DNA from: an uncultured Lachnospiraceae bacterium
GTDB taxonomy: Bacteria; Bacillota; Clostridia; Lachnospirales; Lachnospiraceae
Reading direction: 5' to 3'
Assembly: GCA_947630125.1 (NCBI GenBank)
Contig: CANRGO010000024.1
Coordinates: forward strand, 1-32,567
DNA length: 32,567 nt
The notes under the pieces were generated by a model. That model did not search any database. It was given only the letters and a program-made list of their open reading frames with translations, and was not told the DNA's origin. A program made the position numbers and the translations under genes. Positions 32,377-32,567 of this stretch are shown here, one piece after another. The stretch's first letter is position 1; the number at the start of each line of letters is the position of its first letter.

Positions 32377-32567
32377 ATGAGCTCAGAAATATGGGAACTA
32401 CTAGAAAAAATGAATCAGGAAACCATACAAGCCCAAATGGCATTGCAATGTGGGCCACTCTTTTTTGGATTAAAGGTAGCAAATTTATTGATATTTAATG
32501 GAACCTCAGGTTCAAGAGATTTTTAAAATGCTTGATTATCAATCCTTTCAGATGGAAGAGTTAATGG
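32377..32567 (+). pseudogene. DUF3793-like protein, apparently frameshifted and cut by the window end
   Basis: The ATG at 32377 has a strong GGGAGG site. The 49-residue frame starts MSSEIWELLEKMNQ and contains MALQCGPLFFGLKVANLLIF, resembling the start of DUF3793 proteins (A-L-Q-C-A-P-x-L-x-G-L-K). It stops at 32524-32526. One base out of step, the reading frame beginning ATGGAACCTCAGG (32498) encodes EPQVQEIFKMLDYQSFQMEELM to the window end, which looks like the normal continuation after NLLI. Removing one T from the TTT at about 32494-32496 would join the two. DUF3793 proteins have no established role, though they often lie near flavodoxin or iron genes. Confidence 0.55.

Overview
The window is AT-rich, densely coded DNA from a Gram-positive anaerobe. 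Nearly every gene has a strong GGAGG- or GGTGA-type ribosome binding site, and several sigma-A-like promoters are visible. The gene families point to Clostridia, most likely Lachnospiraceae or a close relative: DUF4317, DUF3793, a ferredoxin-type 2-oxoacid oxidoreductase, a Na+-pumping decarboxylase beta subunit, an RsmH paralogue with an N-terminal extension, a circularly permuted GH3 enzyme and a GH5 mannanase lipoprotein. No rRNA, tRNA, CRISPR array, insertion sequence or phage gene was seen, and no stretch over 300 bases lacks a gene.

Layout. 1-5.4 kb holds a 2-oxoacid:ferredoxin oxidoreductase alpha subunit (cut by the window edge), a TspO-like membrane protein, an ADP-ribosylglycohydrolase-like protein, an AraC regulator, and a decarboxylase beta subunit with a tiny membrane partner, closed by a strong terminator. 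5.5-9.16 kb is one operon between two terminators. It encodes two NifX/NafY-like proteins, two MinD-type ATPases with inserted 2[4Fe-4S] ferredoxin domains, a shortened Fur-family regulator, an IscU/NifU-like scaffold and a small GNAT protein. It starts at a promoter carrying two copies of an 18-bp repeat, and looks like an uncharacterised metal-cluster assembly system related to the orange-protein (ORP) type.

9.2-19.3 kb is a same-strand run: a shortened tocopherol-cyclase-like protein, DUF1801, a GH5_8-like mannanase lipoprotein, an 850-residue protein combining a KaiC-like domain with the ATP-grasp part of PPDK, a Cache-HAMP-GGDEF diguanylate cyclase, and a cobalamin-dependent methionine synthase (metH) broken by a deletion. 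19.3-23.6 kb contains aroC, DUF4317, rluF and rsmH in divergent and convergent pairs.

23.7-30.8 kb holds two striking fusions with an amino-acid permease between them. One joins a TetM/EF-G-like GTPase to a Rae1/YacP-like NYN ribonuclease. The other joins 3-methyladenine DNA glycosylase I (Tag) to a permuted GH3 glycosidase. The window closes with a CheY-CheX hybrid, a stand-alone CheX, a terminator, and the start of a DUF3793-like gene that appears frameshifted and sits behind an inverted-repeat operator.

The best candidates for undescribed biology are the TetM-like/Rae1 fusion, the Tag-GH3 fusion and the NifX/MinD operon. Several genes (metH, the Fur-like gene, the tocopherol-cyclase-like gene, the ADP-ribosylglycohydrolase-like gene, DUF3793) look internally shortened or broken relative to their families, which suggests a deletion-prone lineage or a strain under relaxed selection. 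Family assignments rest on motif recognition by eye, not on database searches.
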